Notes: generated by a model from the letters alone, not told the origin. Shown: positions 8,649 through 17,494, counted from the first letter of the stretch. The stretch is DNA of 64,000 nucleotides from Pseudomonas sp. Irchel s3h17 (GCF_900187505.1 NZ_FYDL01000015.1:62001-126000), one strand, 5' to 3'. A program made the numbers and translations.

Positions 8649-8710
8649 TTCCCACGCGCCTGCGTGGGAATGCCTCGCGGGACGCTCGGCGTCCCTGCGT
8701 CACCAACGCA
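8649..8710. repeat. Interspersed palindromic element (GTTCCCACGC type, three hairpins)
   Basis: Three consecutive stems: TTCCCACGC/GCGTGGGAA (8649-8657 with 8662-8670), GGGACGC/GCGTCCC (8679-8685 with 8689-8695), and TGCG/CGCA (8696-8699 with 8707-8710). It sits between the convergent triC-like gene and methyltransferase gene. Related fold-backs occur at 24831-24862, 37828-37858 and 41776-41800. Confidence 0.7.
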
Positions 8711-8732
8711 GGGCATCACCGACTTCAGTCTG

Positions 8733-9359
8733 TTATCCCTTGCGCCAGACACTCGCCAACCAGGGCTGCTGATCCCTCGGCAGCCCCGCTGGCCGGTAGT
8801 AATGTTCCAGCTCCACAAACCCTGCCGCTGTCAGCAGTACCTGCCACGCCGCCAGGTCGTGATAGGCCCCGAAACGCTGCCCGCTCCAGCCTTCACGGTT
8901 ATCCCCGCGCGGATTCGAACTGAACAACACGCCACCCGGTTTCAAGGAGCCATGCAGCTGCTTGAGCACTCGGGGCAGTTCTTGAACAGGGATGTGAAAC
9001 AGCACGGCATTGGCGAAAATGCCGTCGAAGCGTTCGTCCGGCAGGTCGAGTTTGAGAAAGTCCTGCTGCCAGACCTCACAGCCGCTGTCATCGCGTGCCA
9101 TCTGGGCAAACCGTTCACAGCCGTCGAGGCCAATGGCAACGTGACCCATGGCGGTGAAGGTTTTCAGGTCACGGCCTGGCCCACAGCCAAAATCGAGCAG
9201 GGTGAACGGTGCCGTACCCTGGATATGCCGCAGCAGCGCGTCGATGTTCTGGCTGACATCGTGATCGCGAGTGCCTTCGCGAAAATCCTCGGCCACTTCC
9301 TCGTAGTGGCCCAGGGTGGTGGTCGTGATCTGCTGGAGGTCGTCGGGGGTGTGCTTCAT
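8733..9359 (-). CDS. Class I SAM-dependent methyltransferase
   Basis: 208 residues from ATG 9359. SAM-binding motif I is LLDFGCGPG (54-62), followed by an acidic residue after the next strand (IGLDG) and post-I region FDGIFANAVLFHI, the layout of the Methyltransf_11/25 group. The C-terminal part has GGVLFSSNPRGDNREGW. The ribosome binding site is weak; a 29-residue longer frame exists but looks non-coding (Pro/Arg-rich). Its start lies 93 bp after the metI stop on the same strand, so it could be read through from the met operon. Substrate unknown. Confidence 0.8.
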   Translation of the reverse strand: MKHTPDDLQQITTTTLGHYEEVAEDFREGTRDHDVSQNIDALLRHIQGTAPFTLLDFGCGPGRDLKTFTAMGHVAIGLDGCERFAQMARDDSGCEVWQQDFLKLDLPDERFDGIFANAVLFHIPVQELPRVLKQLHGSLKPGGVLFSSNPRGDNREGWSGQRFGAYHDLAAWQVLLTAAGFVELEHYYRPAGLPRDQQPWLASVWRKG

Positions 9360-9452
9360 GATCGGCTGCGCAGGCAAAGGAGATGGGCCGACTATAAGCT
9401 TTTTTGCGGTTGACCGTGCCCGGGGTCCGCATCCCTTCGGCGGCAAACGGGC

Positions 9453-10097
9453 TCAACGCTTGTTGACGACCCGCGCCAGTCGATCCCCACCGACCTGAAT
9501 CGCCGCCACCAGTATCACCAGCAACGCAATGACGGTGAGCATGATCTGGCTGTCGAAACGCTGATAGCCGTAGCGGTACGCGATATCTCCCAACCCGCCG
9601 GCACCAATGGCACCGGCCATGGCCGAGGAGTTGATCATGGTCACCAGGGTGATGGTGAACCCGCCGACAATCCCCGGCAGTGCTTCGGGCAGCAGCACGT
9701 GCCAAATGATGTGCCAACGCCGACAGCCCATGGCCTGTGCCGCTTCGATCAGGCCGTGGTCGACCTCGCGCAAACTGACTTCCGCGATGCGCGCAAAGAA
9801 CGGCGTGGCGGCGATGGTCAGCGGCACCACGGCGGCCCAGACGCCATAGGTGGTGCCGACGATCAGGCGGGTGAAGGGAATCAGCGCGACCATCAGGATC
9901 AGGAACGGAATCGACCTGAACAGGTTCACAAAGGCCCCCAGCGCCCGGTTCAATGCCGGCGCTTCGTAGATCCCGCCCTTGGCGCTGGTCACCAGGATTA
10001 CCGCTAGCGGAATACCCGCCAACAGTGCGATCAGCGACGACACGCCAACCATCAGGAAGGTGTCGATAACGCCCTGCAACAATCGATCAAACCACAT
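9453..10097 (-). CDS. metI: Methionine ABC transporter permease MetI
   Basis: 214 residues, about five TM helices, with the EAA loop that docks on the ATPase (EAAQAMGCRRWHIIWHVLLP). It forms the inner-membrane channel of the MetNIQ importer. Start ATG 10097 follows GAGGTG and lies inside the end of metN (11-bp overlap), indicating tight coupling. A 20-residue longer frame overlaps metN further and is rejected. Operon order is metQ-metN-metI on the minus strand. Confidence 0.9.
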   Translation of the reverse strand: MWFDRLLQGVIDTFLMVGVSSLIALLAGIPLAVILVTSAKGGIYEAPALNRALGAFVNLFRSIPFLILMVALIPFTRLIVGTTYGVWAAVVPLTIAATPFFARIAEVSLREVDHGLIEAAQAMGCRRWHIIWHVLLPEALPGIVGGFTITLVTMINSSAMAGAIGAGGLGDIAYRYGYQRFDSQIMLTVIALLVILVAAIQVGGDRLARVVNKR

Positions 10098-11208
10098 AAC
10101 CCAGCACCTCCACCTGTTGCGCCCATTGAGTGGCCCGTTGTCGCAGTTCTTCGGCACCCAGGGACGAACCTGTTACCGCCAGCAGCAATTGCCCGAGAGC
10201 ATGCCCCTGGATCCGTTCGACACCCCCTTGCAGTAAGCGCACCCGCCCACCCAGGGCGCCGAACAGCGCCGCCAGGTCAGGTTCATCCGCGCCGCTGCCA
10301 GTGAACTGCAAACGCAGCACGACGGCGGCTTGCGCTGAATGTGGCTGGGATTGCAGGCGGCTTTGCAGCTCTTCTGACAGCCCGTGTTGCAACGGCGCCA
10401 GCAAGGTTTTGCTGACCTCGTGTCGTGGGTTGCCAAACACTTCCCAGACCGGGCCTTGCTCGACGATTCGCCCGTGTTCGAGCACCACCACCCGATCACA
10501 GATATCGCGGATCACCGCCATCTCGTGAGTAATCAGGATGATGGTCAACCCCAGTCGCCGATTGATCTCGCGCAGCAGGCCGAGGATCGACTGGGTGGTC
10601 TCCGGATCCAGTGCTGAAGTCGCCTCGTCGCACAGCAGAATCTGCGGGTCGTGCACCAGCGCCCGGGCGATGCCGACGCGCTGCTTTTGCCCCCCCGAGA
10701 GCTGCGCCGGGTAGGCGTTGTGCTTGGCTTGCAGGCCCACCAGTTCCAGCAGTTCGCGCACCTTGGCCGCGCGTTCGGCTTTCGGCACACCGGCAACCTT
10801 CAGCGGCAGCTCGACGTTCTGCCAGACGGTCTTGGCCGACATCAGGTTGAAGTGCTGGAAGATCATGCCGATGCGCCGACGCAGCGCCACCAGGCGGTCC
10901 TCATCGAACTCGCCGATGTCCACGTGATCGATCAGCACCCGGCCGCTGCTCGGTTGCTCAAGGCGGTTGATGGTGCGGATCAGCGACGACTTGCCGGCAC
11001 CGCTGCGGCCGATGATGCCGAACACCTCGCCGCGCTGGATCGCCAGGTCGATGCCCTGCAGTGCCGCCACCGGCCCCTGTTGGCCCTGGTAAGTCTTGCC
11101 CAGGCCAATGAAGCGCACGTGAGCGTGGGTGAGTTGTGGATGCAGTTCGGTCTGTTCGGCGTCATGGGGCTCTGGAATCTCCAGTCGCCGTTGGATGGCG
11201 GCGCTCAT
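10087..11208 (-). CDS. metN: Methionine ABC transporter ATP-binding protein MetN
   Basis: 373 residues. Walker A GRSGAGKSS (67-75), signature LSGGQKQRV, Walker B ILLCDEATSALDP, and after about residue 280 a C-terminal NIL/ACT-like domain, in this family a regulatory methionine-binding module. The N-terminus carries about 30 extra residues before the ABC core. It starts 2 bp after the metQ stop and overlaps metI by 11 bp. Confidence 0.92.
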   Translation of the reverse strand: MSAAIQRRLEIPEPHDAEQTELHPQLTHAHVRFIGLGKTYQGQQGPVAALQGIDLAIQRGEVFGIIGRSGAGKSSLIRTINRLEQPSSGRVLIDHVDIGEFDEDRLVALRRRIGMIFQHFNLMSAKTVWQNVELPLKVAGVPKAERAAKVRELLELVGLQAKHNAYPAQLSGGQKQRVGIARALVHDPQILLCDEATSALDPETTQSILGLLREINRRLGLTIILITHEMAVIRDICDRVVVLEHGRIVEQGPVWEVFGNPRHEVSKTLLAPLQHGLSEELQSRLQSQPHSAQAAVVLRLQFTGSGADEPDLAALFGALGGRVRLLQGGVERIQGHALGQLLLAVTGSSLGAEELRQRATQWAQQVEVLGYVV

Positions 11209-11210
11209 GC

Positions 11211-12020
11211 TCAGCTTTCCCAGCCGGCTTGGTAGAGCTGGCCGTGGGCCTTGTCCAGGGCTGCGCGCACTACGGGTGAGTGCTGGTAGATGTCGACGAA
11301 CTTGATCAGGCGTGGGTCGGCCTTGCTTTTCGGCTGGATCACGAACTGGATCACGTACTCCTTGTGGTCCAGACCGTCGAACAGCAGGGCAGAGCCAGCG
11401 TCGAAGGTCTTGGCCAGGCGGATGTAGGCGGGGTAGCCCTGCACCAGATCGGCGTCGTCATAGGCGCGCACCAGTTGCACGGCTTCGACCTGAAGGATCT
11501 TGATCTGCTTCGGGTTGGCGACGATGTCGTCCTCGGTGGCTTTGTAGCCGACGCCCGGCTTGAGGCTAATCAGCCCGGCCTTGGCCAGCAACTGTAGGCC
11601 GCGTCCGCTGTTGATCGGATCGTTGGCGATGGCCACGCTGGCGCCCACTGGCAGTTCGTCGAAGCTTTTGTATTTTTTCGAGTACAGGCCGACGTTGTTG
11701 ATGATCCCCGGCGCGAACGGCACCAGGTCAAGGTGGGCGGTGGCCTTGGCGTTTTCCAGGAACGGGATGTGCTGGAAGTAGTTCACGTCGATGTCCCCTG
11801 AGGCCAGGCTGACGTTCGGGGCGATCCAGTCGCTGAACTCCACCAGTTCGACCTTCAGGCCTTGTTTGCCGGCTTCTTCGACAGCGGCTTCAAGGGGAAT
11901 GGCGAAGGCGGCGGTGGTGCCGATTTTCAGGGGCGCGTCGGCGGCGAAAACCGCCGGGCTGAACAGGCCGAGGGCCAGGGCCAGTGCTTTGACTGGGCGG
12001 GTAAACAGAGTGTTTTTCAT
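11211..12020 (-). CDS. metQ: Methionine-type substrate-binding protein MetQ (second copy)
   Basis: About 269 residues; two adjacent ATGs (12023 and 12020), the second better spaced from GGAAG. Signal peptide of about 26 residues (ALALGLFSPAVFAA), then an NlpA domain with DVNYFQHIPFL and IANDPINSGRGL, matching MetQ landmarks. No lipobox cysteine. It heads the metQ-metN-metI set and lies next to flavin-dependent sulfur monooxygenases, which suggests import of methionine or an oxidised methionine-like sulfur source. It is diverged from the lone copy at 877-1659. Confidence 0.88.
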   Translation of the reverse strand: MKNTLFTRPVKALALALGLFSPAVFAADAPLKIGTTAAFAIPLEAAVEEAGKQGLKVELVEFSDWIAPNVSLASGDIDVNYFQHIPFLENAKATAHLDLVPFAPGIINNVGLYSKKYKSFDELPVGASVAIANDPINSGRGLQLLAKAGLISLKPGVGYKATEDDIVANPKQIKILQVEAVQLVRAYDDADLVQGYPAYIRLAKTFDAGSALLFDGLDHKEYVIQFVIQPKSKADPRLIKFVDIYQHSPVVRAALDKAHGQLYQAGWES

Positions 12021-12075
12021 CATGAGCTTCCAGTCAGTTTGAAGTCGCTCGTTCCCATGCGGTGCGCTGGAACGA

Positions 12076-13443
12076 TCAGTTACGGTAAGTCGAGCCGGTA
12101 TGTTGTCCGGGTAAATGCGCGTCGGCGTGAAACAGCTTTTCGCGCAACGTGCCCGTCTCGTACTCGGTCTTGTACGAGCCGCGTTGCTGCAGTTCGGGAA
12201 TCACCAGGTCGATGAAGTCGACATAGCTTTCCGGGGTGACGATGCGGGTCAGGTTGAAGCCGTCCAGGCCGGTTTTGGCGATCCACGACTCCAGTTCGTC
12301 GGCCACTTGAACGGGCGAGCCGACCACCGTGATGTAGCGTCCGCCCAGGGCGTGTTGCTCCAGTAATCTGCGCCGGGTCCAATCGTTGTTTTGCAGGTGC
12401 CGGGTCGCGGACTGGATGGCGTTGCTTTTCACGTACTGGATCGGCTCATCGAGTTCGTACCCGGAAAAATCGATCCCGGTGGAAGCGGAAAAATGCGCCA
12501 CTCCCGCCTCGGCACTGGCGTAGCCCAGGTACTCGGCATGCTTGGCCCACGCCAGCGCTTCGGTGGCCCCGACGATCACGTTCAAGCCCATGAACACCTT
12601 GATGTCGCCCGGGTTGCGCCCCGCCTCGATGGCACTGGCGCGAACCTTGTCCACCTGGGCCCGGGTCGAGGCCTTGTCCTGGCCACTGATGAACACGCAT
12701 TCGGCGTGCTGGCCGGCGAACTGCAAGCCGCGCTCCGAACTGCCGGCCTGGAACAGCACCGGGGTGCGCTGCGGTGAGGGTTCGCACAGGTGATAGCCCT
12801 CGACCTGATAGAACTCGCCGTGGTGCTCGACCTTATGCACTTTGCCTGGTTGGGCGTAGATGCGCTGCGCCCGGTCGTTGATCACCGCGTCGTTCTCCCA
12901 ACTGCCTTCCCAGAGCTTGTAGAGCACTTGCAGGTATTCGTCGGCCTGGTCGTAGCGCCGGTCATGCTCCACTTGTTCGCTCAGGCCCATGGCCTTGGCG
13001 GCGCTGTCCAGGTAGCCGGTAACGATGTTCCAGCCCACCCGGCCACGGCTCAGGTGGTCGAGTGTCGACAGGCGCCGGGCGAACAGGTACGGCGGCTCGT
13101 AGGTGAGGTTGGCGGTCAGGCCGAAACCGAGGTTTTTCGTCACCGCCGCCATGGCCGAGACCAGCAGCAACGGGTCGTTGACCGGCAGCTGGATCGACTC
13201 TTTCAGGGGAACGTCGACCGAACCTTGATAAACGTCATACACGCCGACGATGTCGGCGATGAACAAGCCGTCGAACAATCCGCGCTCAAGCAACTGTGCC
13301 AGTTCGGTCCAGTACTCGACGGTCTTGTACTGGGTCGAGTTGTCCCGTGGATGGGTCCACAAGCCATGGTTGATGTGCCCGATGCAGTTCATATTGAAGG
13401 CATTGAGCAGGATCTTTTTCTTCGCTTCTGCAGGGCGGCTCAT
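12076..13443 (-). CDS. LLM-class flavin-dependent monooxygenase (NtaA/SnaA/DszA family)
   Basis: 455 residues, full length for the NtaA/SnaA/DmoA/DszA branch of bacterial luciferase-like FMNH2 monooxygenases. Visible family features: AFNMNCIGHINHGLWTHP near the N-terminus, LTANLTYEPPYLFARRLSTLDHLSRGRVGWNIVTG, and VLFQAGSSERG. Enzymes of this branch oxidise C-S or C-N bonds using reduced flavin from a separate reductase; none is encoded beside it. Its ATG overlaps the stop of the upstream SfnB-like gene (TGATG), so the pair is translationally coupled. Likely role: desulfurization of an organosulfur compound. Exact substrate not deducible. Confidence 0.82.
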   Translation of the reverse strand: MSRPAEAKKKILLNAFNMNCIGHINHGLWTHPRDNSTQYKTVEYWTELAQLLERGLFDGLFIADIVGVYDVYQGSVDVPLKESIQLPVNDPLLLVSAMAAVTKNLGFGLTANLTYEPPYLFARRLSTLDHLSRGRVGWNIVTGYLDSAAKAMGLSEQVEHDRRYDQADEYLQVLYKLWEGSWENDAVINDRAQRIYAQPGKVHKVEHHGEFYQVEGYHLCEPSPQRTPVLFQAGSSERGLQFAGQHAECVFISGQDKASTRAQVDKVRASAIEAGRNPGDIKVFMGLNVIVGATEALAWAKHAEYLGYASAEAGVAHFSASTGIDFSGYELDEPIQYVKSNAIQSATRHLQNNDWTRRRLLEQHALGGRYITVVGSPVQVADELESWIAKTGLDGFNLTRIVTPESYVDFIDLVIPELQQRGSYKTEYETGTLREKLFHADAHLPGQHTGSTYRN

Positions 13444-14636
13444 CAGATGGTCCCCCGCAGCGGCGGGTTTTCGTCGTTGAGGTAGTAGTTGCCCACCGCG
13501 TGGTACTTCCAGCGCACCGGATCGTGCAGGGTATGCACACGTGCGTTGCGCCAGTGCCGGTCCAGGCCGTGCTCGGCGAGTGTTGCCTGGCTGCCAGCCA
13601 GTTCGAACAGCGTGCTGCCGGCCGCCAGCGAGATTTCGGTGCTGATGGCGCGGGCTTCGGCCACGGCAATCGAGGCCGCCGCGACGGTTTGCGCATCGCT
13701 CCGGGCCTGCGCCGCATCGAGGTATTCGCCGGCACGCTCGAGCAAGGCTTGCGCGGCGTGCAGGCGAATACCCAGTTGGCCGAAGCGCTTGAGCGTCAGC
13801 GGGTCCTCAATGGCCTTGTCGCTGCCCGCGTCGATCCACGGCCGGGTTTTGGTCCGCACGAAATGCAGCGCGTCCTCATAGGCGGCGCGGGCGATGCCGG
13901 TGTCGATGGCGGCATGGAGAATCTGCGCCAGCGGACCAACGGTGGTCGGGCGTTCGAAGGCGCTCTGGAACGGCACCACGTCGTCGGCCGACACGTAGAC
14001 CTCCTCGAACACCACCGAGCCGCTGCCGGTGGTGCGCTGGCCGAAGCCGCTCCAGTCGTCGATCACCGTCAACCCCTGGCTGTCGCGCGGGACGAAGGCC
14101 AGTTGCTGGACGCCGTTTTCATCGACCACCGAGGTGGGAATCCGCTGCGCGTAGATCGCGCCGGTCGCGTAAAACTTGCGCCCGTTGATGCGATAACCGT
14201 CGCCGTCGCGTGTCAGGCGGGTGACCCGGTCGTGAGCGGTGCGGGTACCCAATTCGGCCAGGGCATTGCCGAAGCGCTGGCCGGCCAGGACTTCGGCGTA
14301 CAGGCGGCTTTTCTGCGCCTGGCTGCCGTTGATACGCAGTACTTCGAGGGCATAAAAATGGTTCTGCGGGATTTGCCCCAGGGAGCCGTCGGCTTGGGCG
14401 ATCAGGGCAATGACCTTGGCCAGGGTGACGCTGGAAACCCCCGCGCCGCCGTACTCCCTGGGTACGCTGATGCCCCACAGGCCGGAGCGTGAGAAAACCT
14501 CCAGTTCCAGGTGCGGCAAGCGGCGTTCACGGTCGCGCAGGGCGCTGTCGCGCTTGAAGTCATCGGCCAGGTCGCTGGCGACAATAAGGGCATGCTCATC
14601 GCTGGTGATAACCGCGACGGAGTGAGAAAGAGTCAT
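13443..14636 (-). CDS. sfnB: SfnB-family flavin monooxygenase, copy 1 (acyl-CoA dehydrogenase fold)
   Basis: 397 residues with the acyl-CoA dehydrogenase/DszC fold: an N-terminal helical domain (PREYGGAGVSSVTLA), a middle beta domain (NGRKFYATGAIYAQ, DDWSGFGQRTTGSG) and a C-terminal helical bundle ending RHWRNARVHTLHDPVRWKYH. SfnB proteins are sulfur-starvation oxidoreductases linked to sulfone or sulfonate use. GGAG lies 9 bp before the ATG. It sits between a second SfnB-like gene and the LLM monooxygenase, in one direction. Confidence 0.83.
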   Translation of the reverse strand: MTLSHSVAVITSDEHALIVASDLADDFKRDSALRDRERRLPHLELEVFSRSGLWGISVPREYGGAGVSSVTLAKVIALIAQADGSLGQIPQNHFYALEVLRINGSQAQKSRLYAEVLAGQRFGNALAELGTRTAHDRVTRLTRDGDGYRINGRKFYATGAIYAQRIPTSVVDENGVQQLAFVPRDSQGLTVIDDWSGFGQRTTGSGSVVFEEVYVSADDVVPFQSAFERPTTVGPLAQILHAAIDTGIARAAYEDALHFVRTKTRPWIDAGSDKAIEDPLTLKRFGQLGIRLHAAQALLERAGEYLDAAQARSDAQTVAAASIAVAEARAISTEISLAAGSTLFELAGSQATLAEHGLDRHWRNARVHTLHDPVRWKYHAVGNYYLNDENPPLRGTI

Positions 14637-14660
14637 GTGTTTCTCCAGAGGTCGGGTCGG

Positions 14661-15902
14661 TCAGATCCAGGAATGCCGGGCCGGCAAAGTGCCGTTGAGG
14701 TGATAGCTGCCCACCGCGTGATACTTCCAGCGCACCGGGTCGTGCAGGGTATGCACGCGGGCGTTGCGCCAGTGGCGGTCGAGGTTGAACTCGGCGAGGG
14801 TGGCGCGGCTGCCGGCCAGTTCGAAGAGTTTTTCGCTGGCCAGCAACGAGATCTCGGTGGTCAGCGCCTTGGCTTCGGCCACCGCAATCGAGGCGCGGGC
14901 GGCAGATTGGGCGGTGACCGGTGCCGCACTGACCTGATCAAGTACACGGCCGGCCTTGCGCAGCAGCGCTTGGGCGGCGTGCAATTCGATTTTCAGTTTG
15001 CCGATGTCGGCAATCACATAGAGGTCATCGCTGGCCCGATCGACCTTGGCGTCGATCCATGGCCGGGAGTGTTCGCGAACGAAGCGGATGGCGTCATCGA
15101 TGGCTTCGCGGGCAATGCCGACATCGATGGCGGCCTGGATCAGTTGTGACACGGCGCCCTGAATGTTCGGGCTGTCGTTGATTCGCCAGTTGTCCACCAC
15201 CAGGCCGGCTTCGACCCGCACGTTGTTCAGCAGCACAGTGCCACTGGCCGTGGTGCGCTGGCCAAACCCCGACCAGTCATCGACGATGCGCAGCCCAGGG
15301 GTGCCTCGACGCACGAATGCCATGACTTGCTTGCCATCGTCATTCAGTGCCTTGACGGCAATCCAGTGGGCGAACAGCGCGCCGGTGGAGTAGAACTTCT
15401 GGCCATTGAGCACGAAACCATCACCTTCGGCGGTGATGCGCGCCTTGAGTTCCAGGGTGTTCTTGTTGCCGCGTTCGGGGCCTGCGTTGCCGATGCGCGC
15501 ACCCTCGAGCACGCTTTGGAATAACTGCTGTTTCTGCGGTTCGCGGGCAACGTGCTGGAGCAGGTTAAGAATGCCGAACTGGTTCTGCGGGATTTGTCCC
15601 AACGCCGGGTCCGCCGCGGAAATGATCGCGAAGACTTCGGCGAGGGTGACGTATGAAACCTCGGGCCCACCGAAAGCCTTGCCAATGGCAATACTGCCCA
15701 GGCCGCTGCGGGTGAATTGCTCGATCTGTACCCATGGCAACTTCCGTTGCTGATCGCGTTGCGCCGCTTGCAGACGGGCACCATTCGCGAGTTCACGGGC
15801 AGCTTCAAGGGCTTGTGCGTCGTTGCGCAGTACGTGCGCGGGCAACAACGGCGGGGCGATGTCCAGATCGCTCTGAACGCTTGCTTCGGCCAGACTGGAC
15901 AT
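14661..15902 (-). CDS. sfnB: SfnB-family flavin monooxygenase, copy 2
   Basis: 413 residues from ATG 15902, chosen because AAGGAG lies 8 bp upstream; the earlier GTG at 15911 is too close to that site. Same fold as copy 1, with GGPEVSYVTLAEVFAII, LNGQKFYSTGALFAH, DDWSGFGQRTTASG and the near-identical C-terminal stretch RHWRNARVHTLHDPVRWKYH. It has a longer N-terminus than copy 1. The two are tandem paralogues 24 bp apart, first and second in a three-gene run ending with the LLM monooxygenase. The operon promoter should lie in 15903-16180. Confidence 0.83.
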   Translation of the reverse strand: MSSLAEASVQSDLDIAPPLLPAHVLRNDAQALEAARELANGARLQAAQRDQQRKLPWVQIEQFTRSGLGSIAIGKAFGGPEVSYVTLAEVFAIISAADPALGQIPQNQFGILNLLQHVAREPQKQQLFQSVLEGARIGNAGPERGNKNTLELKARITAEGDGFVLNGQKFYSTGALFAHWIAVKALNDDGKQVMAFVRRGTPGLRIVDDWSGFGQRTTASGTVLLNNVRVEAGLVVDNWRINDSPNIQGAVSQLIQAAIDVGIAREAIDDAIRFVREHSRPWIDAKVDRASDDLYVIADIGKLKIELHAAQALLRKAGRVLDQVSAAPVTAQSAARASIAVAEAKALTTEISLLASEKLFELAGSRATLAEFNLDRHWRNARVHTLHDPVRWKYHAVGSYHLNGTLPARHSWI

Positions 15903-16039
15903 CACTGCCACTCCTTGGCTGTACGCAATGCCCTGGCGATCTGCACTGGGGTGATTGTGTTCCGGACCATACCTACCTCACATCTGATGGATAAGCCGCT
16001 CGTGCGGCGAAATCGAATTCAAGAATGTCCGGTGGTCCG

Positions 16040-16077
16040 GTTCATATACCCTAATGGCGTATAAACAATTTATGAAC
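16040..16077. promoter_or_regulatory. Nested inverted repeats upstream of the sfnB operon
   Basis: Outer arms GTTCATA (16040-16046) and TATGAAC (16071-16077) enclose inner arms TATAC (16045-16049) and GTATA (16059-16063). The stretch is strongly AT-rich against its surroundings and sits about 140 bp before the SfnB copy 2 start. It fits a site for a dimeric regulator such as a LysR type (CysB is the obvious candidate in a sulfur operon), but this is inference. Confidence 0.45.
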
Positions 16078-16126
16078 TAACATTTTGGAATATGCATAGA
16101 CGGTCAGCGTCGCACCTTGGTAGCAA

Positions 16127-16160
16127 GGAGGCTTGCCCCGTTGGGTCGCGAAGCGACCCA
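16127..16160. repeat. Degenerate REP-like hairpin
   Basis: TGGGTCGC-GAA-GCGACCCA forms a perfect 8-bp stem (16142-16160), preceded by GGAGGCTTGCCCCG, a decayed version of the window's REP core. It lies 22 bp after the stop of the minus-strand gene at 16183. Confidence 0.55.
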
Positions 16161-16182
16161 GTCAGACCGGAAGCGCGGGTGT

Positions 16183-16986
16183 TCAAGGGTGCGGGTGGTT
16201 CCTGTCAAAGCGTGGGCGAGCAGCCTCGATGCAGGGTTTCTCGGTACGCAGCCCTTTGTTGGGCCGCACGGTGTAGCAGGGCTGGGTACCGCCGATCTTC
16301 AGGGTGCGAGCCGGTGCCCAGCGTGAGTTGTTCCCTACCCGGTCGAGGATGCAATAGGTGACTTCCAGGCGGTTGTCTTCACCCGCCTCCAGAATCACCG
16401 CCGGCGGTACCCAGACATTGACGGGCTTGCCGACTTCGCTCGGTTTGACCGTGGGCAGGTCCATGCGCACATCGCCCCAGCGCAGTGTGATCGCATCGTC
16501 AGCGGCCATGTTCAGGTAGGGCTCGATGGTCAGCGGAACGCCACGCTTGATCTGGCTTGGATTCACCCCGTGGCGGCGGATCATCTCTGGAATGCCCAGG
16601 GGCTCCAGGCTCTGGTTTTCGTCGATGCACAAGGCGTGAGGCTGGCCTCCCGGGCAGTCGAGTTTGACCTGAACCCCTTTCGCAGCGGACAACGTCGGGC
16701 TTCGTCCAACCTGCATGACCTGATAGTGGATTCGCGAGTTGCCGTTGCGGATGAAGCTCTCCGGCACGCGCAATTGCAGTGGTTGGCCGATATCGGTGGC
16801 ACCGAGCGCCCTGGAAGCCACATAGCAGTCGTCCCAGTACAACTCGATCAGGTCGCCTTCTTCCATGCTGGCATAAGGTGATATCTCGATCAGCAGGTGA
16901 GCGGCAGAGGTGATATTGATGGCTGACCCCGGTGATTGCGCGAGGCGGGGAGCTGTCAGTTCAACTGTGTTCGACATGCAGTTCAT
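16183..16986 (-). CDS. Two-repeat Ig-like domain protein, function unknown
   Basis: 267 residues; AAGGAG lies 8 bp before ATG 16986. The protein is an internal duplication. Residues about 38-105 (PYASMEEGDLIELYWDDC..., DIGQPLQLRVPESFI, IHYQVMQVG) align by eye with about 155-230 (PYLNMAADDAITLRWGDV..., EVGKPVNVWVPPAVIL, EVTYCILDRVGN). The motif order, GD-I-L-W, then VGKPV, VP and a beta strand with Y-V, resembles the Ig-like modules repeated in large Pseudomonas surface proteins. There is no signal peptide, so secretion by the Sec route is not supported. It has no operon partner. Could be a fragment or relative of a repeat-rich adhesin/effector; no function claimed. Confidence 0.6.
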   Translation of the reverse strand: MNCMSNTVELTAPRLAQSPGSAINITSAAHLLIEISPYASMEEGDLIELYWDDCYVASRALGATDIGQPLQLRVPESFIRNGNSRIHYQVMQVGRSPTLSAAKGVQVKLDCPGGQPHALCIDENQSLEPLGIPEMIRRHGVNPSQIKRGVPLTIEPYLNMAADDAITLRWGDVRMDLPTVKPSEVGKPVNVWVPPAVILEAGEDNRLEVTYCILDRVGNNSRWAPARTLKIGGTQPCYTVRPNKGLRTEKPCIEAARPRFDRNHPHP

Positions 16987-17494
16987 GAGTGTTCTCCTTG
17001 AAATAATGCAACGAAGTCCATTTCGTAATGATGGGGTGCGTTAGTTGGCAGTGATTCAAGCGGTTAATTGTTTATTAATAGCGTTGAGAGTGTTTCAGGT
17101 GTGGTGAAGAGTTTGTGGGTGTCTAGATAAGAGCGCGCTTGATAACGTGTCAATAGTTAGAAGTTGATAACGATCTGATGTTTTGCTATTCAGAAAGCTC
17201 CTACGTCATATGGCTCCTCAATGGACGGCTAGTTGACCTTTTTCTTGGTGGCTTACTGAGCTGGAGCCATAATATCTGGCACTTCGCGGTGTGGGTATGG
17301 GTAGGATATGTAGCCGCGTACGTGACAAGAGCTCGCGGCAGGAGGTCTCTATTTACCGCGATCGAGCGATTGAATGAAAGCTGAATGGAATAGCGGGGAT
17401 GCTGCTGGTCGGTTGATTTGTTATTTCGGGGAGTGTCACTTCCGTCCGTGGAAGATGAGCGATTTTAATAGGGTTTGGTATGTTCTGTGTAACT
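16987..17494. other. 508-bp AT-richer gap without a supported gene
   Basis: Base composition is visibly lower in GC than the flanks. A 68-codon plus-strand frame (17178-17384) with hydrophobic stretches has no ribosome binding site and poor codon bias, so it is not called. A small inverted repeat ACGAA-N6-TTCGT lies in the leader of the Ig-like gene. The low GC suggests inserted DNA. Confidence 0.5.

Noticed and set aside
12046..12074. Possible further GTTCCCAC-type fold-back between metQ and the LLM monooxygenase
   Set aside because: Arms are too short and mismatched to count as a copy.
17178..17384. 68-codon hydrophobic frame on the plus strand
   Set aside because: No ribosome binding site, atypical codon use and no partner; kept only as part of the described gap.
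17443..17460. Hairpin CTTCC-N6-GGAAG after tcyN as a terminator
   Set aside because: No T-run follows in the minus direction.
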